From Saccharothrix ecbatanensis (GTDB lineage Bacteria > Actinomycetota > Actinomycetes > Mycobacteriales > Pseudonocardiaceae): a stretch of 64,000 bases of DNA. Made by a program: the position numbers and the translations under genes. Location of the stretch: the NCBI RefSeq assembly GCF_014205015.1, contig NZ_JACHMO010000001.1:434001-498000 (forward strand), given 5' to 3'. Shown piece by piece: positions 17,744 through 25,669 of the stretch. Positions within the stretch are counted from its first letter, which is position 1, and every line of letters starts with the position of its first letter. The notes under the pieces are model-generated. The model did no database searches. It worked only from the letters and a program-made list of their open reading frames with translations, and had not been told where the DNA came from.

Positions 17744-17902
17744 ATGACCGAACCTGAAGAGCCGATCAACCCTGAAGAGCCGATCAACCCGGACCCGCCG
17801 CACTCGCCGGGCACGCCCGAGCCGCCCGACCTCGACGTGGACCCGGAGCAGTTCCTCGACGAGGGCGAGCGGCGCGGGGAGCGGGACGAACCGCCGTCCT
17901 GA
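17744..17902 (+). CDS. Short acidic proline-rich protein
   Basis: 52 residues from ATG 17744 to TGA 17900, with a GGAGGGTAC ribosome site at good distance. Composition is extreme: Pro and Glu/Asp make up most of the sequence, and PEEPINP occurs twice in tandem. It is likely disordered. Ordinary GC-rich shadow frames are basic, so the acidic composition and the ribosome site argue that this is real. Function unknown. Confidence 0.55.
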   Translation: MTEPEEPINPEEPINPDPPHSPGTPEPPDLDVDPEQFLDEGERRGERDEPPS

Positions 17903-17908
17903 ACGGCG

Positions 17909-18193
17909 TCAGTCGCCGTCGTACTTGTCGGTGTCACCCGGCCACTTGCCGGTGAGCCGGTCGTAGCCGGTGGCGCCGCCACGGTCGATCGCGGCCTTGA
18001 CCACGCCGAAGATCGCGCCCTGGACGGTCGCCGCCAGCAGCACCTCGCCCCAGCCGCGGTCCTTCTGGGTCGCGGACGGCGCCTCCTTGGTGCCGGTGAT
18101 CAGCTTCCACACCTGCCCGAACAACGCGCTGGCGGCGAGACCGCCGAGCACGCCGAACAGCATTCCGAGCGGCCGGTAGAGCAGCTTGTTCAT
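17909..18193 (-). CDS. DUF4235 membrane protein
   Basis: 94 residues from ATG 18193. MNKLLYRPLGMLFGVLGG opening, a first hydrophobic segment at ~8-28, and the second DUF4235 block (GWGEVLLAATVQGAIFGVVKAAIDR) at ~54-80 are all present. Its start overlaps the stop of the DUF3618 gene by 4 nt. Together with the holin-like gene this forms the trio found widely in actinomycetes and thought to act at the membrane, often under stress sigma factors. Confidence 0.9.
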   Translation of the reverse strand: MNKLLYRPLGMLFGVLGGLAASALFGQVWKLITGTKEAPSATQKDRGWGEVLLAATVQGAIFGVVKAAIDRGGATGYDRLTGKWPGDTDKYDGD

Positions 18194-18597
18194 ACCGTCC
18201 GCCCCCGCCGCATCATCCGCCACAGCAGCATCAGGACCGCCGCCGCGACCGCCGCGACCGCGCCGGGGTGCCGCCGGACCTGCTGCACGCCCTGTTCGAC
18301 CCGCTGCTGCACGGGAGGCGGCAGCGACTCGACCGCGTGCGCGGCCTTGTGGCCCACCTCCTCCGCGGCGTGGCTGACGGCGGCGGTCGTCTTGCCCGCC
18401 GCGGCCGACACGGCCGCATTGGCCCTGGTAGCGGTCTCCTTCACCTGTTCCACTCCCTCGTGCGTCTTCTCCTTGACGCGTCCGGGCACATCTGCCTTGT
18501 GCACCAGCGCTTCGACGGTGTCACCCAGGTCGCGTCGGGTCCGTTCGACATCGGCGCGCAACGCGTCCGGGTCGTTGGGGAGGTCCTTGCCGCTCAT
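18190..18597 (-). CDS. DUF3618 protein
   Basis: 135 residues from ATG 18597. It opens with the DUF3618 signature DPDALRADVERTRRDLGDTVEAL. A long Ala/Thr/Lys helix follows, resembling apolipoprotein-like or LEA-type repeats, and one C-terminal transmembrane helix at ~112-130 ends in an Arg cluster. It is coupled on both sides by 4-nt overlaps. Confidence 0.92.
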   Translation of the reverse strand: MSGKDLPNDPDALRADVERTRRDLGDTVEALVHKADVPGRVKEKTHEGVEQVKETATRANAAVSAAAGKTTAAVSHAAEEVGHKAAHAVESLPPPVQQRVEQGVQQVRRHPGAVAAVAAAVLMLLWRMMRRGRTV

Positions 18598-19046
18598 CGG
18601 TGTGCCCTCTCGCTCACGGTGGCGATGTCCTGCTTGACGCCCGCGATGGCCTCTTCCGGCACCGCCGGGGTGCCGCGGTCGATCTGCTTGCGGCCGATCA
18701 GCGCGAGCACGCCCGCGATGACGAACACGGCCACCGCGACGATGAACGCCGCGATCCACGCCGGCATGACGGTCGCCAGCAGCAGCACCACGCCCGCGAT
18801 CACCGTCATCAGGCCGAACCAGGCCAGCACGCCCGCGCCGCCGAGCAACCCGGCGCCGGCGCCGACGCGCTTGCCCTTCGTGCGCATCTCGGCCACCGCC
18901 AACCGGATCTCGTCCCGGGCCAGCCGCGTCATCTGCTCCGAGAGCCGGCTCACCAGTTCGGCGGTGGACGGTTCCCGCGCGGTGACGCGCTCGCTGACGC
19001 GGCTGGTGACGCCGTCGTCGGTGTGGGTGGTGGCGACGTGACTCAT
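18594..19046 (-). CDS. Phage holin family (DUF1469) membrane protein
   Basis: 150 residues from ATG 19046. An N-terminal cytoplasmic helix (LVSRLSEQMTRLARDEIRLA) leads into two long hydrophobic segments at ~68-92 and ~97-118, the Phage_holin_3_6 pattern. First gene of the holin-like/DUF3618/DUF4235 operon, so its promoter should lie in the 160 bp upstream toward the thioredoxin gene. Confidence 0.9.
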   Translation of the reverse strand: MSHVATTHTDDGVTSRVSERVTAREPSTAELVSRLSEQMTRLARDEIRLAVAEMRTKGKRVGAGAGLLGGAGVLAWFGLMTVIAGVVLLLATVMPAWIAAFIVAVAVFVIAGVLALIGRKQIDRGTPAVPEEAIAGVKQDIATVSERAHR

Positions 19047-19206
19047 GGCCGTCTCCTCTCTCCACTTCGCCCACCGACTACCCGAAAACGCGGGGGTGTA
19101 CGCACGGTGTTCGAGTGGCGGGGTGAGAGGGAGGCGGGAAAGCCCGCGGGGCGGGACCTGGTGGCCCCGCCCCGCGATACGTCTGTGATGGACCGAGGAA
19201 GTCCGG

Positions 19207-19581
19207 TCAGGCCTGCTGCTCGGAGGCCTGTTCGGCGACCTGCTTGCGCACGTCTTCCATGTCCACCTTGCGGGCCTGCTCGATCAGGTCCTCCAACGCG
19301 GCTTCCGGCAGTGCCCCGGGCTGGGCGTAGAGGACGACGCCGTCGCGCACGATCATCAGGGTCGGGATCGAGCGGATCTGGAACGCGGCGGCCAGCTGCT
19401 GCTCCGCCTCGGTGTCGACCTTGCCGAACACGATGTCGGTGTGCTTCTGGGCGGACTTCTCATAGGTCGGCGCGAACTGGACGCATGGTCCGCACCAGCT
19501 CGCCCAGAAGTCGACCAGGACCATCTCGGAGCCGCCGACAACCTCGTCGAAGTTCTCCGCAGTCAGCTCCACGGTGGCCAT
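19207..19581 (-). CDS. Thioredoxin
   Basis: 124 residues from ATG 19581. The redox site WCGPC is at about residue 28-32, with FWAS before it and the cis-Pro in IRSIPTLMIV. The ~20-residue Glu/Gln-rich C-terminal extension beyond the usual thioredoxin length is mildly unusual. It acts as a cytoplasmic disulphide reductase. A GGAGG ribosome site precedes the start. It is divergent from the PLP-HTH gene at 19721. Confidence 0.95.
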   Translation of the reverse strand: MATVELTAENFDEVVGGSEMVLVDFWASWCGPCVQFAPTYEKSAQKHTDIVFGKVDTEAEQQLAAAFQIRSIPTLMIVRDGVVLYAQPGALPEAALEDLIEQARKVDMEDVRKQVAEQASEQQA

Positions 19582-19720
19582 AGGTCCTCCTTGCTGTGGA
19601 CATGGGGTTGCCCCCTTGTACCCGGCGCAACGATTTCCACACCCACGCAATTCCCTTCAACGGCGTGTGGACGTCATCAACGCCGCGTTGTAACTTTTCG
19701 GGTGAACATGGAGGCTCCGC
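19582..19720. promoter_or_regulatory. Divergent promoter region between thioredoxin and PLP-HTH gene
   Basis: 139 bp. It holds the exact inverted repeat TCCACAC (19636-19642) / GTGTGGA (19665-19671), with arm centres 29 bp apart, and a relatively AT-rich TTGTAACTTTTC stretch at 19689-19700 before the GGAGG ribosome site of the gene at 19721. The inverted repeat is a possible operator for the HTH protein encoded here. The assignment is a guess from position. Confidence 0.35.
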
Positions 19721-21067
19721 ATGCGCGTTCCGGCGTCGTACCTGATCCAGTTCCACGAGCCGGGCGGCTACCTGGACTTCGCCCGGTTCGGGCCGCCGTC
19801 GTTCGCGGTGGTGGACATTTCGACCCGGCTGTTGGAGGCGTCGGCGGCGGCCGGTCCGGCGACGGTGGACGACCTGATGCGGCAGGAGGCGCGGGCCAAG
19901 GCGGCGGTCGCGCGGCTGTGCCGGACGAGCGCCGATCACGTGACGTTGCTGCCGAACACCAGCACCGGCTTGTTCCAGGTCGCGCTGGGTCTGAGCGGTG
20001 AGGTGCTGGTGTCGGCGGGGGAGTTCCCGGCGAACACCTACCCGTGGGCGCGGTCGCCGGGTGTCGACGTGTCGTGGCTGCCGCCCGGTCCGGTGACGGC
20101 CGACGTGGTGCGCGCGGCGTTGACGCCTGACACGGTCGCGCTCACGGTGAGCGCGGTGGACTTCCGCACCGGGTACCGGGCGGACCTGGCGGCGTTGCGC
20201 GAGGTGGTCGGCGACCGGCTGCTGATCGTGGACGGCATCCAGGGCTTCGGGGTGGTGGACGAGCCGTGGGAGGCGGCCGACGTGCTCGTGGTCGGCGGCC
20301 AGAAGTGGCTGCGGGCGGGCTGGTCGACCGGGTTCATGACCCTGTCGGACCGGGCGCTGGACCGGCTGGACCCGGTGCTGTCGGGCTGGACCGGCGCAGT
20401 CGACCGCGGCCTGTTCGACGATGCCGTGCACGCGGTGGCGGAGGGCGCGGTGGGCTGGTCGATCACCAACCTGAGCCCGATCGCGTCGGGCGCGTTGGCG
20501 GCGGCGTTGGAGCTGGTCGAACTGGCCGGGGTGGGGAACATCAACGCCCGGATCGGCGCACGACTGGACGAGTTGGCCGACGTCGTCCACGCGGCGGGCG
20601 GTGAGGTGGTCTCGGCGGTGGATCGCCGCGCGGGCATCCTGGCGTTCACCCTGCCGGACCGTCAGCCGTCGGCGATCGGCGCGTCGCTGGCGGAGGCGGG
20701 CGTGACGGCGACCGTGCGGCCCGAACACGTCCGCCTGTCACCGCACGCCTCCACCACGCCGGAGACCGTCGCCCGCTTCGCCGCCGCGTTGCGGGACAAG
20801 ACCCCGGACGTCCGACCGGTGACGTCCGAGGTCTCCGAAACCCTGCCCGGTGACGTCAACGGCCTCCGACGTCTCCTGGTCGAACGCGCCGTGACATCCG
20901 TAGGAGTGCCGGTGGAACTGATGAAGAAGTCCCACAAGACCCGCGTGGTGCGGCTCCTGGACGACGCCGGCCTGTTCCGCGTCCGGGATTCCGTCGACTA
21001 CCTGGCGGGCGTGCTCGGCGTGACCAGGTTCACGATCTACAACTACCTCAACGAGACCAGGGGCTGA
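19721..21067 (+). CDS. Class V aminotransferase-fold PLP enzyme fused to C-terminal YheO-type HTH
   Basis: 448 residues from ATG 19721 with GGAGG seven bases upstream. Residues ~1-370 are a class V (cysteine desulfurase-like) PLP fold: LLPNTSTGLFQVALG, DGIQGFGVVDEP carrying the cofactor Asp, and the Schiff-base Lys195 in VVGGQKWLRAG. Residues ~380-448 are different: a conserved-looking SVGVP, KKSHKTRVVRLLDDAG, then FRVRDSVDYLAGVLGVTRF and TIYNYLNE. These match the C-terminal helix-turn-helix of YheO/DauR-type regulators. MocR/GabR regulators carry the HTH at the N-terminus and a class I fold, so this architecture is the reverse. It may be a cofactor-sensing repressor or a bifunctional enzyme. 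Its 3' end overlaps the convergent PheRS-like gene by 25 nt. Confidence 0.9.
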   Translation: MRVPASYLIQFHEPGGYLDFARFGPPSFAVVDISTRLLEASAAAGPATVDDLMRQEARAKAAVARLCRTSADHVTLLPNTSTGLFQVALGLSGEVLVSAGEFPANTYPWARSPGVDVSWLPPGPVTADVVRAALTPDTVALTVSAVDFRTGYRADLAALREVVGDRLLIVDGIQGFGVVDEPWEAADVLVVGGQKWLRAGWSTGFMTLSDRALDRLDPVLSGWTGAVDRGLFDDAVHAVAEGAVGWSITNLSPIASGALAAALELVELAGVGNINARIGARLDELADVVHAAGGEVVSAVDRRAGILAFTLPDRQPSAIGASLAEAGVTATVRPEHVRLSPHASTTPETVARFAAALRDKTPDVRPVTSEVSETLPGDVNGLRRLLVERAVTSVGVPVELMKKSHKTRVVRLLDDAGLFRVRDSVDYLAGVLGVTRFTIYNYLNETRG

Positions 21068-22086
21068 TCGCCTTCGTGCACGGCCGCGTAGGCGGCGTCA
21101 CGGGCGGCGTTGGCCTCGTCGTCCGTGAGCGTCCGGGTCAGGTCGCGGAGGACCAGGCGAAGCAGCACGTTCTTCTGCTCCGGCCGCGCGCCGAGCCGCC
21201 CCACGGCCGCCGCCGGCAGGTCGCGCACCGGTGTCTCGCTCACCACCACGACCTCCTCCACCAGGTCGCCGATCACGGCCCGCACGACGTCACCGATCGT
21301 CTCGGCGTCGGCGTCCGGATTGACCGCCACCGAGATGTCCCGGGTGATCGGCGGGTGCTTGGACACCGGCCGGTACGGCGTCAGGTCGAGCATCTGGGCG
21401 GACACGCGCGGGTCGTCGGAGGACAGCAGGCGGATGTCCGGGATGCCCTTGCGCAGCATCAGGAGTCGGTCCAGGCCAACGCCCAGGGCTAGGCCGTGCA
21501 CGTCGTCCGGCAGCCATGCCCGGCGCAGCACGTGCCGGGCGGCGAGACCGCACTCGGCGACCTCCAGCCACTCGCCGTCCACCAGCACGTCCACCTGACG
21601 GCCGGCCGACGTGTACGGGTGAGTGGCGGGGGTGGTGCGGTAGCGCAGGCCGGGCACTGCGGCGGTGATCACGGTGTCGATCAACTCGTCCAGGTCGGCC
21701 CGGTGGTGGGAGATCCGCCACACGTCGAGCTGGTGCGGCGTGCCCGAGTGCACCCGGTCGACGGCGTCACGGCGGTACACCATGCCGACGCACGCCAGCG
21801 TGACGTCCTCCCAGCCGTCGTCGGCGCCGAGCAGTCGGAGCGCGGGCGGCACCATCGCGGTCGTGTGACTGCGCAGCATCCGGTTTTCGCTGGTGTAGCG
21901 CGTGTAGCGGGCGTCTCTGGTGATGGCGTCGGGCGGGTAGCCCAGCGCGGTGTAGTTGTCGTCGATCGACACTTCGGGGCGGTCGCGCAGCACGCGCGGC
22001 TCACCCGGCAGGGCGGCGGTGATCCGGTCGACCAGGAGTTGCATGGCGTGCGGCCCGTAGGTGGGGTCGCTGAGGTCACGAGGCAT
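21043..22086 (-). CDS. Stand-alone PheRS-like ligase with FDX-ACB domain (SrmL-like)
   Basis: 347 residues from ATG 22086. Residues ~1-245 form a class II aminoacyl-tRNA synthetase core of PheS type: MLRSHTTAMVPPALR (motif 2 region), LEVAECGLAARHVL, and GLALGVGLDRLLML with GIPDIR (motif 3). Residues ~255-347 are an FDX-ACB domain (PITRDISVAV, RLVLRDLTRTLTDDEANAA), normally found at the end of PheT. The layout is that of monomeric mitochondrial PheRS, but without the coiled-coil tRNA arm. It is too small to replace bacterial alpha2beta2 PheRS. I recall an NCBI family named PheS-related mystery ligase SrmL that fits. The substrate is unknown; an amino-acid ligase acting on something other than tRNA is possible. 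Confidence 0.88.
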   Translation of the reverse strand: MPRDLSDPTYGPHAMQLLVDRITAALPGEPRVLRDRPEVSIDDNYTALGYPPDAITRDARYTRYTSENRMLRSHTTAMVPPALRLLGADDGWEDVTLACVGMVYRRDAVDRVHSGTPHQLDVWRISHHRADLDELIDTVITAAVPGLRYRTTPATHPYTSAGRQVDVLVDGEWLEVAECGLAARHVLRRAWLPDDVHGLALGVGLDRLLMLRKGIPDIRLLSSDDPRVSAQMLDLTPYRPVSKHPPITRDISVAVNPDADAETIGDVVRAVIGDLVEEVVVVSETPVRDLPAAAVGRLGARPEQKNVLLRLVLRDLTRTLTDDEANAARDAAYAAVHEGDQPLVSLR

Positions 22087-22140
22087 CGCGGGTTGGTCCC
22101 TTCGAACGGTGGTGGACGTCGGCTGAGGAGTCCCCCGAGC

Positions 22141-22204
22141 CGGTCCGCCACCGGGACCGCGTGAACTAGCGCACGCCGCAGGCCCCAGCGACCGGGTCTC
22201 CCGG
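22141..22204. other. Intergenic hairpins between PheRS-like ligase and PPOX gene
   Basis: Two perfect short hairpins lie in the 184-bp divergent gap: CGGTCC (22141-22146) with GGACCG (22154-22159), loop of 7; and CCGGG (22192-22196) with CCCGG (22200-22204), loop of 3. They could structure the ligase leader or the PPOX leader. No T-box consensus or other known riboswitch class was recognised. Confidence 0.3.
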
Positions 22205-22270
22205 CCGGGGGCGGCTAAATCGGCGCGTCACGTTTTCCACCCTAGCCCGCGCGTGCCGCATGATGCACGC

Positions 22271-22657
22271 ATGTTGTCGACCAAGGGCGAGGACTTCCGC
22301 GCGTTCTGGACCGAGCGCCACCTGTGCACGCTGACCACGATCCGGCCGGACGGCACGCCGCACGTCGTGCCGGTGGGCGTCACGCTGGACGTCGACACCG
22401 CCACCGCCCGGGTGATCAGCTCGCGCGGCTCGCACAAGGTCCGCCAGATCCTCGCCGCCGGCGCCGCTCCCGCCGCCGTGTGCCAAGTGGACGGACGCCG
22501 GTGGTCGACGTTGGAGGGTGTGGCCGTGGTGCGGCAGGAGCCGGAGGCCGTGGAGGACGCCGTGCGCCGTTACGCCGCCCGCTACCGCCAGCCCCGCGTC
22601 AACCCGGAGCGCGTGGTGATCGAGATCGCGATCACCCGCGTGCTGGGGACGGTCTGA
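22271..22657 (+). CDS. PPOX-class F420-dependent oxidoreductase-like protein
   Basis: 128 residues from ATG 22271. Split-barrel signature elements are RHLCTLTTIRPDGTPHVVPVG near the start and VISSRGSHKVRQI in the middle, as in F420-binding PPOX proteins. It stops 3 nt before the cobL start, so it is cotranscribed with cobL-cobM although it has no known cobalamin role. It is divergent from the PheRS-like gene. Confidence 0.88.
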   Translation: MLSTKGEDFRAFWTERHLCTLTTIRPDGTPHVVPVGVTLDVDTATARVISSRGSHKVRQILAAGAAPAAVCQVDGRRWSTLEGVAVVRQEPEAVEDAVRRYAARYRQPRVNPERVVIEIAITRVLGTV

Positions 22658-22660
22658 GCC

Positions 22661-23824
22661 GTGGTGGTCACCGTGATCGGGATCGGGGCCGATGGCTGGG
22701 AAGGCCTGCCGCACGCGTCACGTCACGAGATCGCGTCGTGCGAAGTGTTGATGGGCAGCGCACGGCAACTGGACTTGGTCCCTGGTGCGTTCGAACGCGT
22801 GCCGTGGCCGTCACCGCTGGTACCGGCGTTGCCCGGACTGCTGGAGCGGTACGAGGGCCGGCGGGTGGGAGTGCTGGCCAGCGGTGATCCGATGTTCCAC
22901 GGCATCGGCACGACCCTGGTCCGGCTGCTGGGCGCCTCGCGGGTCCGCGTCGTGCCGCACCCGTCGTCGGTGTCGCTCGCGTGTGCCCGGCTGGGCTGGG
23001 CGTTGGACGACGTGGACGTGGTCAGCCTGGTCGGGAAGCCCGCCGCGCTGCTCGTTCCGCACCTGCACCCCGGACGGCGTGTGCTGGTGCTGGGCGGCAA
23101 CCCGCGTGAAGTGGCGGCTCTCGCGCCGGACGCCCGGCTGACCGTGCTGGAGCAGTTGGGCGGGCCTGGGGAGCGGGTGCACCACTCGCTGGACGACGCC
23201 GACCCGCTGCACGTGCTGGCGGTCGAGTGCGGCGCGGACGGTGCTTCGCTGACGCCAGGGAGGCCGGACGACCTGTACGAGCACGACGGGCAGTTGACCA
23301 AGCGGGAGGTGCGGGCGGTGACGTTGTCGCTGCTCGCGCCCCGTCCCGGTGAGCTGCTGTGGGACGTCGGCGCGGGTGCGGGGAGCATCGCGGTCGAGTG
23401 GTGCCGGACGCATCCGAGCTGCCGGGCCATCGCGGTCGAGCAGCATCCGGAGCGTGCCGCGCGCATCACCCGCAACGCGACGACGTTGGGTGTGCCGGGC
23501 ATCTCGGTCGTGGTCGGAGCCTCGCCCGGGGTGTTGGATCTTGAAGTGTTGGACCTTGAAGCGCCCGACGCGGTGTTCATAGGTGGCGGGCTCACCGCCG
23601 AAGGTGTGGTCGAGCGCTGCTGGGACGCCTTGAAACCCGGCGGGCGGCTCGTGGCCAACGCGGTCACGCTGGAGTCGGAGGCCGTGCTGACGCGGTGGCA
23701 CGCCCGGCTCGGCGGTGACCTGACCAGGATCGAGGTCAGCCGGGCGACCGCGATCGGCGGCTTCACCGGCTGGCGTCCGCAGATGCCCGTGACCATCTGG
23801 GCCGTGATTAAGGAGAACGTGTGA
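22661..23824 (+). CDS. cobL: Precorrin-6Y C5,15-methyltransferase (decarboxylating), CbiE-CbiT fusion
   Basis: 387 residues from GTG 22661. The N-terminal half (residues ~1-200) is a tetrapyrrole methylase of CbiE type ([41 protein letters not shown]). The C-terminal half is a CbiT-type SAM methyltransferase/decarboxylase ([15 protein letters not shown] as motif I). The fusion methylates C5 and C15 of precorrin-6Y and removes the acetate carboxyl at C12. A small in-frame duplication, [10 protein letters not shown], occurs near residue 295. It overlaps cobM by 4 nt. Confidence 0.96.
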   Translation: MVVTVIGIGADGWEGLPHASRHEIASCEVLMGSARQLDLVPGAFERVPWPSPLVPALPGLLERYEGRRVGVLASGDPMFHGIGTTLVRLLGASRVRVVPHPSSVSLACARLGWALDDVDVVSLVGKPAALLVPHLHPGRRVLVLGGNPREVAALAPDARLTVLEQLGGPGERVHHSLDDADPLHVLAVECGADGASLTPGRPDDLYEHDGQLTKREVRAVTLSLLAPRPGELLWDVGAGAGSIAVEWCRTHPSCRAIAVEQHPERAARITRNATTLGVPGISVVVGASPGVLDLEVLDLEAPDAVFIGGGLTAEGVVERCWDALKPGGRLVANAVTLESEAVLTRWHARLGGDLTRIEVSRATAIGGFTGWRPQMPVTIWAVIKENV

Positions 23825-24564
23825 CCGTCCACTTCATCGGCGCCGGGCCGGGCGCGGCCGACCTGCTCACCCTGCGGGCGGCGCGGCTCATCGCCGAGTC
23901 ACCGGTGTGCCTGTACGCGGGCGCGTTGGTGCCGGTGGAAGTCCTCGAGCACTGCCCGCCGGACGTCCGTCTGGTGGACACGGCGAACCTGGACCTGGAC
24001 CGGATCATCACCGAACTCGCCGCCGCGCACGCCGCCGGGCAGCAGGTGGCGCGGCTGCACTCGGGCGACCCGTCGGTGTTCAGCGCGATGGCCGAGCAGA
24101 TGCGCCGCCTGGACGCGCTGGGCATCCCGTACGACGTGACGCCGGGGGTGCCCGCCTTCGCCGCCGCCGCCGCGTCGCTGAACCGCGAGCTGACCGTGCC
24201 GGGCGTCGGGCAGACCGTGATCCTGACCCGCACGTCGGCCCGCGCCACGCCCATGCCGCCGGGGGAGGACCTGGCGACTCTCGGCGCGTCCGGGGCCACA
24301 CTCGTGCTGCACCTGGCCGTGCAGCGGATCGAGGAGGTGGTGGCGGACCTGCTGCCGAACTACGGCTCCGAGTGCCCGGTCGCGGTGGTCGCGCGGGCCA
24401 GCCGTGACGACGAGTTGGTGCTGCGCGGGACGCTCGCGGACATCGCCGACCAGGTGCGGGCGGCGGGCGTGAAGCGGACCGCGATCATCGTGGTGGGCGA
24501 GGTCCTGGCGGCCGAGGGCTTCCCGGACAGCCACCTCTACTCGACCGCCCGCTGCCGGTCGTGA
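23821..24564 (+). CDS. cobM: Precorrin-4 C11-methyltransferase
   Basis: 247 residues from GTG 23821, overlapping the cobL stop (GTGA) and carrying an AAGGAG ribosome site inside cobL. SUMT-family signatures are present: [18 protein letters not shown] at the N-terminus, [12 protein letters not shown] in the middle, [15 protein letters not shown] thereafter. It transfers the fourth corrin methyl group. The gene ends 11 nt before the convergent cbiD stop. Confidence 0.96.
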   Translation: MTVHFIGAGPGAADLLTLRAARLIAESPVCLYAGALVPVEVLEHCPPDVRLVDTANLDLDRIITELAAAHAAGQQVARLHSGDPSVFSAMAEQMRRLDALGIPYDVTPGVPAFAAAAASLNRELTVPGVGQTVILTRTSARATPMPPGEDLATLGASGATLVLHLAVQRIEEVVADLLPNYGSECPVAVVARASRDDELVLRGTLADIADQVRAAGVKRTAIIVVGEVLAAEGFPDSHLYSTARCRS

Positions 24565-24575
24565 GTGAGTCAGGA

Positions 24576-25649
24576 TCAAGCACGGCCGACGATGGAGCCG
24601 GCGCGGTCGATCACGATGATGTCCACGGTGATCGGTTCGCCGCGCAGCACGTCGTCCGCCGTGGCCTTGGCGCGTTCCGCCACCAGGTCGCCCAGCGGCA
24701 CGCCGGCGGCCTGGCACACCTGCAACGCGCCGAGCGCGGTGTTCGCCTCGGTCACGGCCTTGGCCAACGCCGGGTCGTCCACCAGCGAGGCGAGGAAGTC
24801 CAGGTTGACCTGCGAACGGCCGGAGTGCAGGTCCAGGTGACCGTCGGCCAGCTTGGACAGCTTCCCGATCCCGCCCGCGATCGTCAGCCGGGGCACGGGG
24901 TGGCGGCGCAGGTACTTCAGCACGGCCCCGGCGAAGTCGCCCATGTCCAGCAACGCGTCCTCGGGCAGTCCGTGCACCTCCGCCGCGACCTTCTCCGACG
25001 TGCTGCCGGTGCACCCGGCCACGTGCCGGTACCCCTGCGCCCGCGCCACGTCGATCCCGCGCCGGATGCTGTCGATCCACGCCGAGCACGAGTACGGCAC
25101 CACGATCCCCGTCGTGCCCAGGATCGACAGCCCGCCCAGGATGCCCAACCGCGGGTTCCACGTCTTGCGCGCCAACTCCTCGCCGTGCTCGACCGAGATG
25201 GACACGACGACGTCACCGCTGCCGCCGTGCTCAGCCGCCACCCGCGCGATGTGCTCACGCATCATCTGCCGCGGCACGGGGTTGATCGCGGGCTCGCCGA
25301 CCGGCAGCGGCAGGCCGGGCTTGGTCACCGTGCCGACCCCGGGACCGGCCTCGAACACCACCCCGCTGCCTGGCGCGCCGCGCCGGACCGTGGAGCCGAC
25401 CAGCGCGAGGTGCGTGACGTCCGGGTCGTCGCCCGCGTCCTTCACGATCGCGGCGAACGCCCGTTCGGCGCCCGACTCGTCCGGGGCGAGCGACTCGCGG
25501 GCCAGCGCGAACGACGGCGTCTGGCCCTTCGGCAGCACGATCCGCACCGGGTCGGGGAACTCGCCGGTGAGCAGCGCCGTGTACGCCGCCGTGGTGGCGG
25601 CGGTGGCGCAGGCGCCGGTGGTCCAGCCGAAGCGCAGGTTCGTGCTCAC
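24576..25649 (-). CDS. cbiD: Cobalt-precorrin-5B C1-methyltransferase
   Basis: 357 residues from GTG 25649 (MSTNLRFGWTTGACATAAT is the standard CbiD opening; a TTG at 25664 would add five residues). The family motifs TTGACATAAT, PVGEPAINPVPR and AGCTGSTSEKVA are intact. CbiD methylates C1 with loss of acetaldehyde in the cobalt-early pathway. In actinomycetes it also appears in gene sets that are otherwise aerobic, standing in for CobF. Only 20 bp separate it from divergent cobK, so the two promoters must overlap each other or the coding regions. Confidence 0.95.
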   Translation of the reverse strand: MSTNLRFGWTTGACATAATTAAYTALLTGEFPDPVRIVLPKGQTPSFALARESLAPDESGAERAFAAIVKDAGDDPDVTHLALVGSTVRRGAPGSGVVFEAGPGVGTVTKPGLPLPVGEPAINPVPRQMMREHIARVAAEHGGSGDVVVSISVEHGEELARKTWNPRLGILGGLSILGTTGIVVPYSCSAWIDSIRRGIDVARAQGYRHVAGCTGSTSEKVAAEVHGLPEDALLDMGDFAGAVLKYLRRHPVPRLTIAGGIGKLSKLADGHLDLHSGRSQVNLDFLASLVDDPALAKAVTEANTALGALQVCQAAGVPLGDLVAERAKATADDVLRGEPITVDIIVIDRAGSIVGRA

Positions 25650-25669
25650 GGCGTCAGGATGCAACAGCC

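Noticed and set aside
22087..22270. Possible T-box leader upstream of the PheRS-like ligase or PPOX gene
   Set aside because: A GGGACCGCG string and hairpins are present, but the T-box core AGGGTGGNACCGCG and specifier-loop layout could not be found on either strand.
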